In this document: positions 1 through 11,700 of the stretch, one piece after another
Layout of the letters: the number at the start of each line of letters is the position of its first letter
Position numbering within the stretch: position 1 is the first letter of the stretch
Assembly: GCF_047663525.1 (NCBI RefSeq)
Contig: NC_092601.1
Coordinates: 16,081,501 to 16,145,500, forward strand
Direction of reading: 5' to 3'
Length of the DNA stretch: 64,000 nucleotides
Source of the DNA: Anas platyrhynchos
Taxonomy: Eukaryota > Chordata > Aves > Anseriformes > Anatidae
The notes under the pieces: generated by a model
Database searches by the model: none
Seen by the model: only the letters and a program-made list of their open reading frames with translations
Told to the model about the DNA's origin: nothing
Translations under genes and position numbers: made by a program

Positions 1-3000
1 GAATTTTCTCTCCCAGGACAGACTTTGGCCGCAGATGCCCTGGGGCTTGCAGGCAGCTGAGTGCAGCCAGACACAGACAACCTGCTGCTTCCCCAGGCAG
101 ACCCCCCTGGCCCTACGTTGCCTCCTGCTCAGCTTTGACCATGCCGGGGGCTGTGCTCATACCTTCCCCAGGTGGATATCAAACCTGGCTTTGGAGAACC
201 TCTTCAAAGGCCAAAAAAATGCCCTCTGCCCTTCTCGCTGGCTGCATGGAAGTTTTTCCTTGGGGCTCCTGCTATTCTGTGGAGTGTGCATGTAGGTGTT
301 TCTATATGCTCACACAGACACGTGTGTGTAAATACGCTCATGTTTGCGAAGTCAGAACCAGCACAAGCTGTCTGTGTTTGCGGCACATTCTGTTTCTCAG
401 GGCAACATTTAGACTGAAGTCCCTGAAGAAAAGCCTCTTGCTGAGTGTTTCCAGCATGGCTAACCCTCCTGGGCTTTCATTTCCTGACTGGCTTTTAATG
501 GAATGTAAAGAACAGAAATAATATCTTCCATTAAAACTTTATTAGGTAGCTCCTCCACTTAAGAGAGCTGTTTCGCTTACTCCCAGCCAAATGAATCCTG
601 GTGACTGAAAGCTAAACATGAGGATTCAAGAGGAGGAGGGGGAAGCAGAAAGCCACCTGCAATCTTGAAATGATGGAGACCAGCAGTGTGGGGGGCTCGG
701 TGACCTGCCTGGGAAGATGTTCACAGCTCGATGCAGAGTCCTGGGCCAGAGCTGGATGTGATGGGACACAAAAACAAGTGCCTGGGCACTTCATTTCTTA
801 GCAGGGGGCATCTGCAAATGTACACCCCCCACTTTTATATCCTGCTGATTTCCACTGAAGTCTGTTATAATTACTGGGAGCATCAGACATCTGCTCACTT
901 CCATGGATGTTGCTAAGGCTACTGGTGGCTGACTGATGTGTGGTTACCACCGGAGAGCAGCCTGAGTGGCAGCAGCTGACCTTCTTTGGAGCATCTGTAT
1001 CGCCGCTCACCTTCCCTCTGGCTTTTGCTGTGACCTTTGGATACAGATCGATCCCAGATTAGTGTCTGTTAACAATAAATACTTTAAAATTAGGATCCAA
1101 GCAGAGAAGTTCTGAAAAGGTTAGATAAGCTTGGGGCAAGTTAGCACAAGACCCTGCTCTTGTGCTGGAGGTTGGTCTGTGAGATCTATTTTCCACAAGT
1201 GTCTTCCAGTCCTATTACCTTTGATTGTAGAGCACAAACAGCTGGGCAGCCCTAGGACGGTGGAGTCTGGCACCTGCGTTGTCTAAGCTGGGTTGCACAA
1301 AGCCCTGATACAGTCTAGGGGATGGGCTATAACTTATTTTTCTTGGCACTCCCTGGTGTGTTGATAGAACGAGCGTTCTGCCAAGCAAAGATGGATAAAT
1401 GCATCCAGCTGGACTGGCTTTAGTTTGTGAGTGGCAGGTGAGGGTTTTTCATTTTCCCCTTGGACAGTTATACTGTCTTTAACACTCCATTTGCAAGCTT
1501 CTGACTACACAAATGTATCAGTGCACACATACACACAATATGGAGGCTGTAGGCTGTGTAACACGCTTTAATCTAGATGCTTGCAGAAGCCATGTAGGAA
1601 ACCCACAGAATATTTCCTGATCATCAGCTATGAACTAGTTAAGCGGAAACTTTGATCAATAAAATCAAAGCTGTTTTGTGCATCTTTGCAACATCATCTG
1701 TTCAGTAACCAAGAACTCTAGGGGTAAAAGTGTGTCACGGGTGATGTAAAGCTGCTTCAGTGCCCCAGCAGTACAGGAGAATTGAAGTAATGAACAGAAA
1801 TGCTCAGTTAGAGCTTTTTCCATATTTTATGTTAATCATTAGGGTAGAGCTGAAATTAGCTTTAATTGATATTAAGCACTGAAAAAAATGAATCCTCTGG
1901 AGAATGAGTCTCTTTAACCTTTAATGATGCAGTAAATAAAATATGCTGTCAACATTTGTGCAATAGTAAGGGTTTTCAAAATTCCGTGTCTGTATGGCGA
2001 GGAATTCAATATGCCTAATTCTCCATTACAACAGATAAAGGTTATGTCAGAGCATAAATCCAGCTACAGGTTTTCCACATTTCCAAGCTATCTGTCATGC
2101 CCTGGTAATTCCCTGCACTGGCTTGTTATTTCTAATAGGGAGATGGAGGAAGGAAGGGCTGTGACAAGCGTGTTCTGCTTGCCAGCTTCTTTCTTTGTGC
2201 ACCTTCTTGCATGTAGGCGTCCGATGGCAGGGTATCGATAGAGAATCTATGGAATCATCAGCAGAGGGGAAAGAAAAAGGACCAACACTGCCTATTCCTC
2301 CTTTTGGGTGAAATATGTCTGAAAATGTTTCATTTTTCACTTTAAAGGCAAGATGGAATTGCAAAAGACTTCAATGCTTTAGGGACACTTAGTTTGGTAA
2401 TAGGCCATTTTTCTGTCTGTCAGGGCTCAGTCTGATTTTGAAACACCCAATAACTGCTTGGGTGAGGCACAAAAAATATTTCTATGCTGTAAGCATCAGG
2501 AAACTTGTTTTTTCGTAAAATCCATTTGATCATTGCAACCAACTGGAAATCTTGCATCATTTAGGCAAGTTACTGTAACATTGATGGTTACTCTGTCATA
2601 GTTAACTGAAGAAGAGGAAAAAAGTTTCCCCACTTATATTTTTATCTTTGCTCAGAAATGATGCAAGAACAGTTCTCACGTCATGGGATATGCATTTGCT
2701 CTGGAGAGTTCCCAGCAGATCTTTCGGTAGGCTGGGGAATATATTTCTGCGTGCTTCAGGAAGACTTCCTGAGCGATGGGCCAGTGCTTCGTGATTTACC
2801 AGGGTGCCATCCCTTTACCCTTGTACAATGGTAAAGGTTAGCCCTTTGGCAAAGATGAGGCATGCTTGAAAATATAAGAAAATGTTGTGGTTTTTTTTAT
2901 ATGCTGCTGCATTGCTCTTTTGTTCTTTTCTCATTTTCCTTCTTATTTGGAATCCGGGAGGATTTAGGGATAGGAAGGAAACCGAAGTGTCTCCAAAATA

Positions 3001-5217
3001 ATTTCCATGTTGTATGGTGTTAGGAAGCTCTTCCCTCTGACAGAAAGATACTGATTTCTTGGGACAACACCATGTCCCACAATGACGTGCCGAGAAGTTC
3101 TGGGTAAATACTTATTTTGTTTATCAATGAAAACACTCAAAGCAGAGTGCACTGGGATTTTTAGCTCCAACAGTGATGCCTCTGGTTTTCTTCAGAGGAA
3201 ACAGACAAAATGGTGATAACTACCTCGAATACTGCACAGCTATCAGGACAAGTAGACGCGTGGCCACAAGTGGTGACGGGCAGCAAGGCAAGGAGAAGTG
3301 CTGGGAATGATGGAGGCAGCCCATATAGGCAAAGTAATTTTATGGAGTTAAGACACAGAGGATCTAATTTTCTTCTCGAAGGCTCATTACCATGATTTTG
3401 TTACACATTATTTATGGGCTGTTATGATAGTCCTGGCAGGTCATAATTGGCTGAAGCTAGAGAATTAGTCACATTTTTCACATTTGGAAGAATGATCTGT
3501 ACGGTTACGCTAATGACTTCATTCCCGGAGATGCCATGTGCTGGGCAGGGACTGCCTGCATCGGGGTATGGCTGCTTTAACCCCATCCTGCTCCTAGCAC
3601 TGTGCCTGGGAGCTTCGCTTTGTTCACCTGATACCTACAGGCTTCCCTATACTTTGAAGGGGTTGCTTGGTCTGTAAGCAACTTAGTATTTTTGTGATGG
3701 TTTCCCCTTTCCTTCCCCTTCCTTGAGTCTGAAACTTAAGCTATAACTATTTTTCTATATTTTAAAAATGCATTTTTAAGCTAGTCTGTCCGTGCAGGGG
3801 CGTTGTTCTCTCCCATCAGAGCCAGCTGCTGCAGTGTTACAGCAGGTCCAGCTCTTTCACTGGGGGTTGTTAACCCCTGTTAAGAGATGAGCAACAGTTT
3901 AAATGGAGCAGGGGCGTTATTGGCAGCACTTCCAACCGTGCCTTTCTGTGTACATAGCAAAACCCAAACAATTTTTCACAGATGATGAATCAGAAGGGAG
4001 CACTATAATTGTTTTATCTGCCTTTTGGGACAGCACAAGCTGCTAACTCTTGAATTAAAGCCTGGGGAATGTTACTGTATCTTCCTGAAGAAGGGATAGA
4101 TTTGGTTAAAGGATTTCCAGTGATTAGGAGGCTACCACACAGTCTGACCTCTCCCAAACTGTTAATTGCTGTCATAGCTAAAGGGATATTTATTCTTGAA
4201 TAAATTTGTGCTATGTTGGGTTGTAGCATTTGGATCATGTGACTGTTTAGGCTGCTAGACTAAAGAGAAAAGCACACTGCCGTGAGAGGAAATTATAGAC
4301 CATGATAAGTGGATTGGAAAACATGCCTTGGAGTGAAGAATGCCAGAATAAAGCTAAAGGGTAACTTGAACCATTTGCGGATCTTCCACAGGCCTTTCCC
4401 ATTTTATTAATTCTTTCTTGGTTTGTAGGTCTTGGGACCAGCCCAAGATAGTGGGGCTAACTGGCATGTGAAAGTCATACCCAGGAGAACCTCCCACCTG
4501 TCTTTTGATATATAATCCCTGTCTATGTGGTCGAGGATGGCCTAAATCTGCTCATACCAGGCTGACCTCCCATGATGGCAATGCAAGGCTCTGGGAGGAG
4601 GCAAGGCAGCTCCTATGAGCTGTGTCCAGGAGCAGTCGTCCTCCTGTCGCCACTCCTGGAGCACGCGCTCTGCAGTCTGTCCTCTGCAGCCCCGGCGTGG
4701 CTGAGGGCTGGCCAGTAGTGAACCCAAGGCAACCTCTTAATCAGACTAAGAGGTGGGAGTTATAGTGTTTGTAAAATACTGTACAAATGGGAGGGCTTGA
4801 TCGCATTAAATGAAGGATCAGATTCATTAAATTAAGTGGAAAGCAATGTACATGGGTAATTTCAAGGGCTTAGGCTGAATACGTTTTTTTAAATAGGAAG
4901 TGATCAGCTGCTATACACAACACAGAACAGCTCTCAAACATTTTTAATGACAGTATTTGTACACACTTTAGTTTAATTAACACATGGCACAAGAGAGGAT
5001 TGGTAACTAGGATATAGTCTCACACCAATCGGCTCAATTATAACACAAAATTTCAAGCATCAGTACACCAAGAAGAAAGTCACCCGTCCCTGCCCAGCAA
5101 GGTCTAGCAATTTGAATTTCCATAACACCTTGTTTCTCTTGGATGTGACAATAATTCCTTCTCTCCAGATGGAGAAGTCCCCTTAGAAGTGAGTGGATGA
5201 TCAGCTTCTCATTTGGA
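1..5217. other. Intergenic / 3' flank of CYP3A, no gene recognised
   Basis: I found no exon with a recognisable domain, no RNA gene and no clear transposon on either strand. Open frames are short (under about 130 codons), lack family motifs and are broken at the frequency expected by chance. Composition is ordinary AT-rich noncoding DNA. A distal part of the neighbouring gene (SDK1 is expected from synteny) could have small exons here that I cannot recognise by eye. Confidence 0.6.
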
Positions 5218-5223
5218 TTTATT
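5218..5223 (-). promoter_or_regulatory. Candidate CYP3A polyadenylation signal (AATAAA)
   Basis: A canonical AATAAA lies on the minus strand about 230 nt downstream of the CYP3A stop codon. It is the first canonical hexamer I noticed there, which would give a 3' UTR of roughly 250 nt. Cleavage-site use is inferred only. Confidence 0.5.
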
Positions 5224-5450
5224 TCTTGATTTCTGCAATCAAAATTAAGGGGGCTGTATATTGTCACTGCCCGGTGATCCATGTTACGTTTTTGACAGCT
5301 ATGTTATTTGGTAAATATGTAGTAATTGCTTCCAGAATTAACTAGAGTTGTTCTTCTGTGTCTGTATGAGAGATTTCCTGTGATGTGCGATCCCTTTGCT
5401 AGCGCAGTGCTCATTAGGCACTGGAGAGCTGCTGCAGGCACAGCTGGGTT

Positions 5451-5549
5451 TTACGCCTCTGCGGGTGTGGCGTTGGTCCGAGGGGCTAACTTCAGAATAA
5501 TCGGCTTCTCTGGTGATAGGAGTCCATGTGAGCTCAGCTTGAGAGGGAC
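5451..5549 (-). CDS. CYP3A: CYP3A exon 13 (C-terminus and stop)
   Basis: The acceptor CACCATTGCAG is followed by [20 protein letters not shown] and [12 protein letters not shown], then TAA. This matches the human IPLKLS..GLLQPEKPVVLK tail by position and is in phase with exon 12. It was found by translating the minus strand from the acceptor, since it has no ATG of its own. Confidence 0.95.
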   Translation of the reverse strand, partial: VPLKLSSHGLLSPEKPIILKLAPRTNATPAEA

Positions 5550-5760
5550 CTGCAATGGTGAGAGGGAAAAAGCACACTTGAAGTTAGACAAATGAAATAA
5601 GGAGAGATTAAAGGAAGCTTGGCCATGGTTTGGGCATAACTTGGTCCATAGGGGTGATTTTTTTTCAGGGGCTTGAGGCAGTCTCTTAATTTTCCTTCAG
5701 AGCACAAATCTGGTCAAACTCCCACCCAGCCTGGAGCTGTATTTCAGAAAATTCACATTG

Positions 5761-5791
<31 letters not shown>

Positions 5792-8700
5792 CACCTATGT
5801 CTGGGAGTTGCTGAGCTCCAGTGGAAATACAGACCTGCCTCTTCTAGTTTTTTTGCTGTTCTTCCTCATGGAAGATTTTCCCTGCGCTTGCTCATTGCAG
5901 CCTCTTAAGGGACCTGGCGATCCCTGAGCAGTGAAGGGAGCTCTGGTAACCCAGGCCCTTCTCCCAGGTCCCATCACCCACCTCTGGCCTCCCTTAGTGC
6001 TCAGGAGAGAGACCCAGTCCCCAAAAGTGCAAAGTAACTGTTGTCAGCACCCAGGGTAACCTGGCTCATGTCCAAGTTTCCAAATGTAATGCAAGTTCCT
6101 CACCTGAGTTTCTTTGCAGATTTGGAAGGTGAAATGTTGTAACAGGGCGACAATGGCAACTTTCAGGCTCAGGAGAGCAAACCTCATCCCAATGCAGTTC
6201 CTGGGACCAGCTCCGAAGGGCAGGTATGTGTATGGGTCTATGGAATCTTTGTTTTCCTTACTGAACCTGGATAATGACGTGTTGGGGAAAAAAAAAAATG
6301 AAGACAATAAATCAAAAATCTCTCTATTTACTTATCCAGAGATCTCTTGCTGAGGTCCTACAGAAACTTGCTCATTTTTATGCAAAGTGTCTCAGCAATT
6401 GAGTGCTGTGTTAGGGCCCTAGTCCAGGGCAGGAGGTGGGATCCCCTTCCAGTGTTTGAGTTTAATTTTGGCCATCCAGGCCAGCAGAAACCACGTGGAA
6501 ATCTAGGCAATGTGCTGTCCAAAAATATTTCCTTTCTGTTGCTTTTTGTGAGAGGGAAACCAGGAGTCACCTTTGGTAGGAGCAGCCTATGCCTTCAGTC
6601 TTGTTTAGGAATGAGAGGAAGAGGCTGCTTATGAAAATAACCAACTAGTGATAAGTAACTTTCCCGAAGACAACTCTTGAAAGATCAGCTCTGATACACT
6701 TTGAAGCAAAGCTTGCGTGGGGGGTAAAAAAAAAAAAAAGTTGGCAATGAAGGTGATACAGAAAGATGGACTAGGAGTCCAAAATATTATCTACATGTGC
6801 CTCTTCAGCAAGCCTAAAAGCTGTATACAAGATGTTGTAAAGTATCAATATTATTCTCCCAATTAGATTATGTTGTTTGAAACCCTGCTTTAGCTGCAAA
6901 GCTCATTTTCGTCTTAAAATTACATTCCCATGAGCCTGCAATTTCTCTTTGGTATTGTTTGTGGAAAGATAGGAAGAACACCATTAGGAAGCTAATCAGA
7001 TTAATACTTAATTACTATGTGAAGAAAAAGCAGCAGGATATTTCTTCCCTTTCATTACGTGTTTTGCAATTTTGTACCTTTCTGGTCTGAACTCATCTGG
7101 GTTTGGCCAGTGCTCAGGGTTGCGGTGCAGGATGTAAGGTGGGATCATAACAGCGGCTCCTTTTGGAATGGTCACCCCATTTATTTCCACGTCTTTCTTG
7201 CAGACTCTCTCAATCCGTCCCCCGAGGGGAAAGAGACGAAGGGTTTCATTCATGGTCATGTCAAGATACTCCAACTGCATCACTGTTTCGTATGTGAGAG
7301 GAGCCTTCGGACAACAGGAGAAAGGTGGTCAGGTATGTTGGTGTGAGGACGGGATTTTCCTAAAATGACTGCTGAAACCAGACTGCCCCCAACCCCTTCT
7401 GCCTCAACTGTGTCTGGCTTGCTGAAGAACAAAACACAAGGTAGATATTGCAGAGTTGGTTAAATTTTCTATCCTCGAGTGATGGAGACTGATGATAAAT
7501 TCACATTGATTTGTGCATGGATGCAGGGTATGGCAAATGGGTTTGTGCAGGGCCTGTAAGGCTGTAGCTGCCAAAAGAAAATTGCTACAGGACTAAGTTG
7601 TCAGTGAGTGTCTTGGAGCTCTTAAAAGATCTCAGGATGATGCTTAGGAGCTAAAGAGTCATTCTTTGGACTGAGCTAGGAGAACAGCAGGGTCAGAGGT
7701 GTTTGCTGTTGCTCAGCGTCCCCTTACCTTGTTGGGAAAAGCGTTATCGATTTCCTCCACCAGTTTCTGCTGTACGTCAGGGTGCAAGGCCAGTTCGTAA
7801 GCCAGGTAACCAAGCGTGTTGCTGGTGGGCTCATACCCAGCGAAAATGAAGATGAATGCTTGAGACAGGACCTCTATGTCAGTCAGGGCTGTGAAGAGAG
7901 AGGACATGTGGAGATGAGCAAAACTGGTGTGGACAGCCTCAGCAAGGAACAAGGAGCAATGGGTGGGGTTGGGGCAGGTTTGCTGTGGTGCATTTCTGGT
8001 AATGCAGAGCTACTCAATCTGTGTGGAAAGTCATTTGATTAGAGAATCCAGGAAATTGTCTGGGTGTAAATGATTGATTCCCTGCCAAGGGACCTTTCTC
8101 TGGGAAATGGCTCGCCATGTTCTTCTCGTTCCCACAGCCCCCATTCCCCGATGAGTATTTGGACATAGTTACCTTTGTAGTTGTGATTCGCTTCATTGTT
8201 CCCATTAGTGGGTGTTTTCTGGGATTCAATCATCATCTGCAGGAAATCTACCCTGCCCTGAGGAAAAAAGCAGGAGAGTTTCTTTGACAGGTTCTGCAGG
8301 GAGGGTTTGCACAAACAGCTTCCAGCGCCCAAGCGCTGCTTCTAAACTGAAGGTATCACCCTGATGCACATGGCTTCCTTGTAGTAAAGCATGACACTTG
8401 CTTTTTATTTCGGAAACCTACCTGTCCTTTTTGTGAAAGCATTGGGTGAGAGAGCAATCTCTCAAGTGAGTTTCAGGAAAGGCATTTACATTCTAAGAGG
8501 GAGAGTTTTGTTGGGAAACACCTTCCGTGTTTGAAAAGTGAGAGGGGAAGGCACAGATCTGGAGGGCAGCACTGCTGTCCGGTGCTCTTGCACTGCTTAC
8601 TCTGCTTTCCCTTATCCTCTTACTAATCTTCAAGGAAGATGAGTGGCTTAGTTTGCTGACTTATCAGAAATTTTGCAAGCCCAAGCTTAAAGTCATTCTG

Positions 8701-11700
8701 CCAAACCTTTATCTGTATTCTACTTCAGATCATGGATGTACGAAGTCCACCATGCTTCCATGCCAGAACTGGTCGAATCAGACTTTCCAAAGGCATTAAA
8801 ATCAAGTGCTTGCAGTTTAGTAACTTTGGGGTTTTACTGAGTCATTGGACTTTGGCTTCACCATTGATATCATCACCCTTGAATGATGATATTTCACTTG
8901 TGTGTATTGAGAAGAGGGAATTTGCTGCCACAACTGCTAGCAAATTCATGTTTGCTTACCTTTTGAGTCTCCTTTTCACGATCCTGCTTAATTTTGGAGA
9001 TGGATCTCATGAAGAAATCTACAGCATCGTTGGGAAAAACGCTTACATTGAACTTGGCCAAAAGAGGGCATATAAATGGAAATACAACTGAAAAACAAAT
9101 TGAAAATGGAATTGAATAATGTAAACTCCACCTCATATAAGATAGCTATGGATGTTACTGAAGCAGTCATCATGGTAATCACAAATTATTTCCTTTTTTT
9201 TTTTTTTTGCCTAGGCTTTGGCTTTTTTCCCCTCTTTCTCTTTCCCTTGGGATCATTTGTCTTCACACAACCCTCTCCCATCTTCCTGTTAACTGGACAT
9301 AACTGAACTGGGTATAATCTTAACTTTAAGAGATGACCAACGGATATGCCACCTTTTACCACGGTTTTCTAAGGACAGGTTACTTCTGTGCTTTGTGCAG
9401 CACTACAACAGAAAGGTAGCTTAGAAGAGAAATATTTCAAATTCTGATTTTTTTCAGGTTGAGCTGTTCAGTGTTGTTCTGTGCTCATACAAACACTTTC
9501 ATATCCCCTTCAGACCACTTCCTTTATCATAGGAATTCTCTATCCTGGGCTTGTTTTATAGGTTCATAAAAATCTATAACACCAGAATCTCCTCTACACA
9601 CAGATCACAACTTTCCCTGTGTATTAGCGAGGTGTCTAATCTTGACTTAAGGTTGCGAGTGATTTAAGGTCCATCATCATCACTGCTAGAAAATTGCATC
9701 TAATTACAATCCCCACTCAGAACTCTTCCAGAAAATGCATTTCAGATAGCACCACTCTCCTCAAGCCTCACACCTGAGCTCTCAATTCAAGGATCATTTT
9801 CCAGCCTATGTTTGGATATTGGCTGGGATGTTCTTGTTTGTTGCACTGTGGATGCCAAAAGTCAATGAAGCTTTTACTCATCTCCTTCCCAGGGTTCTAG
9901 TATGAAGCTAACAGTGAGGAAACAACGAGACAAGAGCCATTAGGACTTCCATCCTGGCTAGTAAGGTTATCTAAGCAACAGTTGGTTGGCTAATATATAG
10001 GATTCACAAGTGTCTGATATGCTTGCTAAACTCATACATCAATAGTACTCTGACACCTGAATAAAGCTTTCAACAAAAAGTGATTTACATGACACAATGA
10101 AGACTGGATCAAAAAAGTCAAACTTGACCAGTTTCTTCATCTCTCTGACAAAGGGGTCTTTGGGGTTGTTCATGGAGTCAATGTTCACACCAAATGAAGT
10201 GCTGGTAACCACATCCATGCTGTAGCTTCCAAAGATGCTGAGAAAAGATGGAAAAGGTACTGTGATTAAATATTTGCATGATGTGAATACATTTTTCCTA
10301 ATGCCTAAGTCACATTCAAATATAAATTCTTGTAAGACCTCCTGCCTGGTTGTTGAAAAGGAAGTTGGATGTATGGCAACTGGGAGGCACTTAGAGTGAA
10401 AGGGATGGATTTTAGAAAGGTTTGGTGCCTGTGTGTGTTTAGAAATCAGACAGCCTTCCTGGAGATGTTAAACAGCATGTGGCTGCATGAGCATGTTAGT
10501 GTAAGGACAGCATGGGGCTCTCGAGCATCTTAGCTTCTCAGGGAGGGGTGGTAACACACCCTGCTTCAAACATGCCACAAAAACAGCATCGTTTGACCCC
10601 GTGTAGCCCTGTGATGGTACAAACTGTCCTTCAGGCTGCTTCTCCTTATGGGGCTATGGTGTCTGCTGGTGTGCTGCTGCCCCTTCTGCATCGTAGCTGC
10701 TGTAGCAGGGGTGAAACCGGCTGTGAAGCAAGTTGCTTTTGTTCCAGAGCCCATTTAAAGGATGTGGACAAGGACAACAGACATGGGGCTGTGTAACTGC
10801 CTCCCTGCCCAGTCCCACCCCAGCAGCGGGGGCAGGTGGTAGAAGAGGGCCCCACGGTGCTGTGTGGGGCTGGGAGGCCCATGGCCCTACAGGCATCCCC
10901 AGCTTGCTGCAGGGTGAGGAGGCAGTTCATAGGCCCCAAGCATATGTGGGGAAAAGTGGGTTTTCCTGTGGAATTTAGTTGTCATGGTTCTGTGGATATA
11001 CAAGGCTAGGCTCATGCATATTTTCTCCCATCTAATTCCCTTTGGAAGGCTTTTGTGGGCCTCTGCTTCTAGGAAGTTTCTCTAACATCCTAGTTTAAAT
11101 TTCCCCTTATGAATTTCCAGCCAGGCTCGCAGCCAGCCCTGTTCTTTGTTTCAGAGGTCTGGTTTGCCTAGCAAGTGATCTGTGCTGCCAGTAATGAACA
11201 AACCACAGCACTTGCTAACAAGGCTTGTTGCTTAGCCTGCTGCTCCTAGCAGCTACTTACTCCTTCACTGGTATAGAACTGTCCTTTTCCACTCTTTTTT
11301 GAACGTTTTTCACCAGCACTTCCCCATAGTGCTTCATTATAGGAAACATCTGTAACACAAAACAAAGATGGTCACTAAAGTACAGCACACTTCATTCCTT
11401 TAAGACAGGCTTACAAAGACTACAGGGGTTTTCATGAATATTTACAAATAAGATCTTTCTGTTAAGTTTTTTTTCTTCCTTCTTACATCAGGCATAAATT
11501 AAACAGGCCAGCTCAGCTGCCAGGCTCTGACTACAGAAATCAAACCCCCATGACTATCTCAGCCTGAAAACAGCCTCCTGACTTTCTGATTTAGCTTGTA
11601 CTCGATCCTCTGTGTTTTACCTCCTTTAGCTTCCCACTGGTGAAGGTTGGAGAGAGCACTGTACGAAGCCGTTTCCACTGTTCGTCTTCAGCTAATGAGA

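Noticed and set aside
5034..5282. Candidate CYP3A last exon (a frame containing RGLLHLERR resembling GLLQPEKP)
   Set aside because: It is out of phase with exon 12 at the only good acceptor and matches poorly. The true exon 13 is at 5451-5549, with a perfect acceptor and PEKPIILK.
5640..5720. Weak CYP3A exon 13-like string near the poly(A) tract
   Set aside because: Stops occur after seven codons and the similarity depends on gaps. Superseded by 5451-5549.
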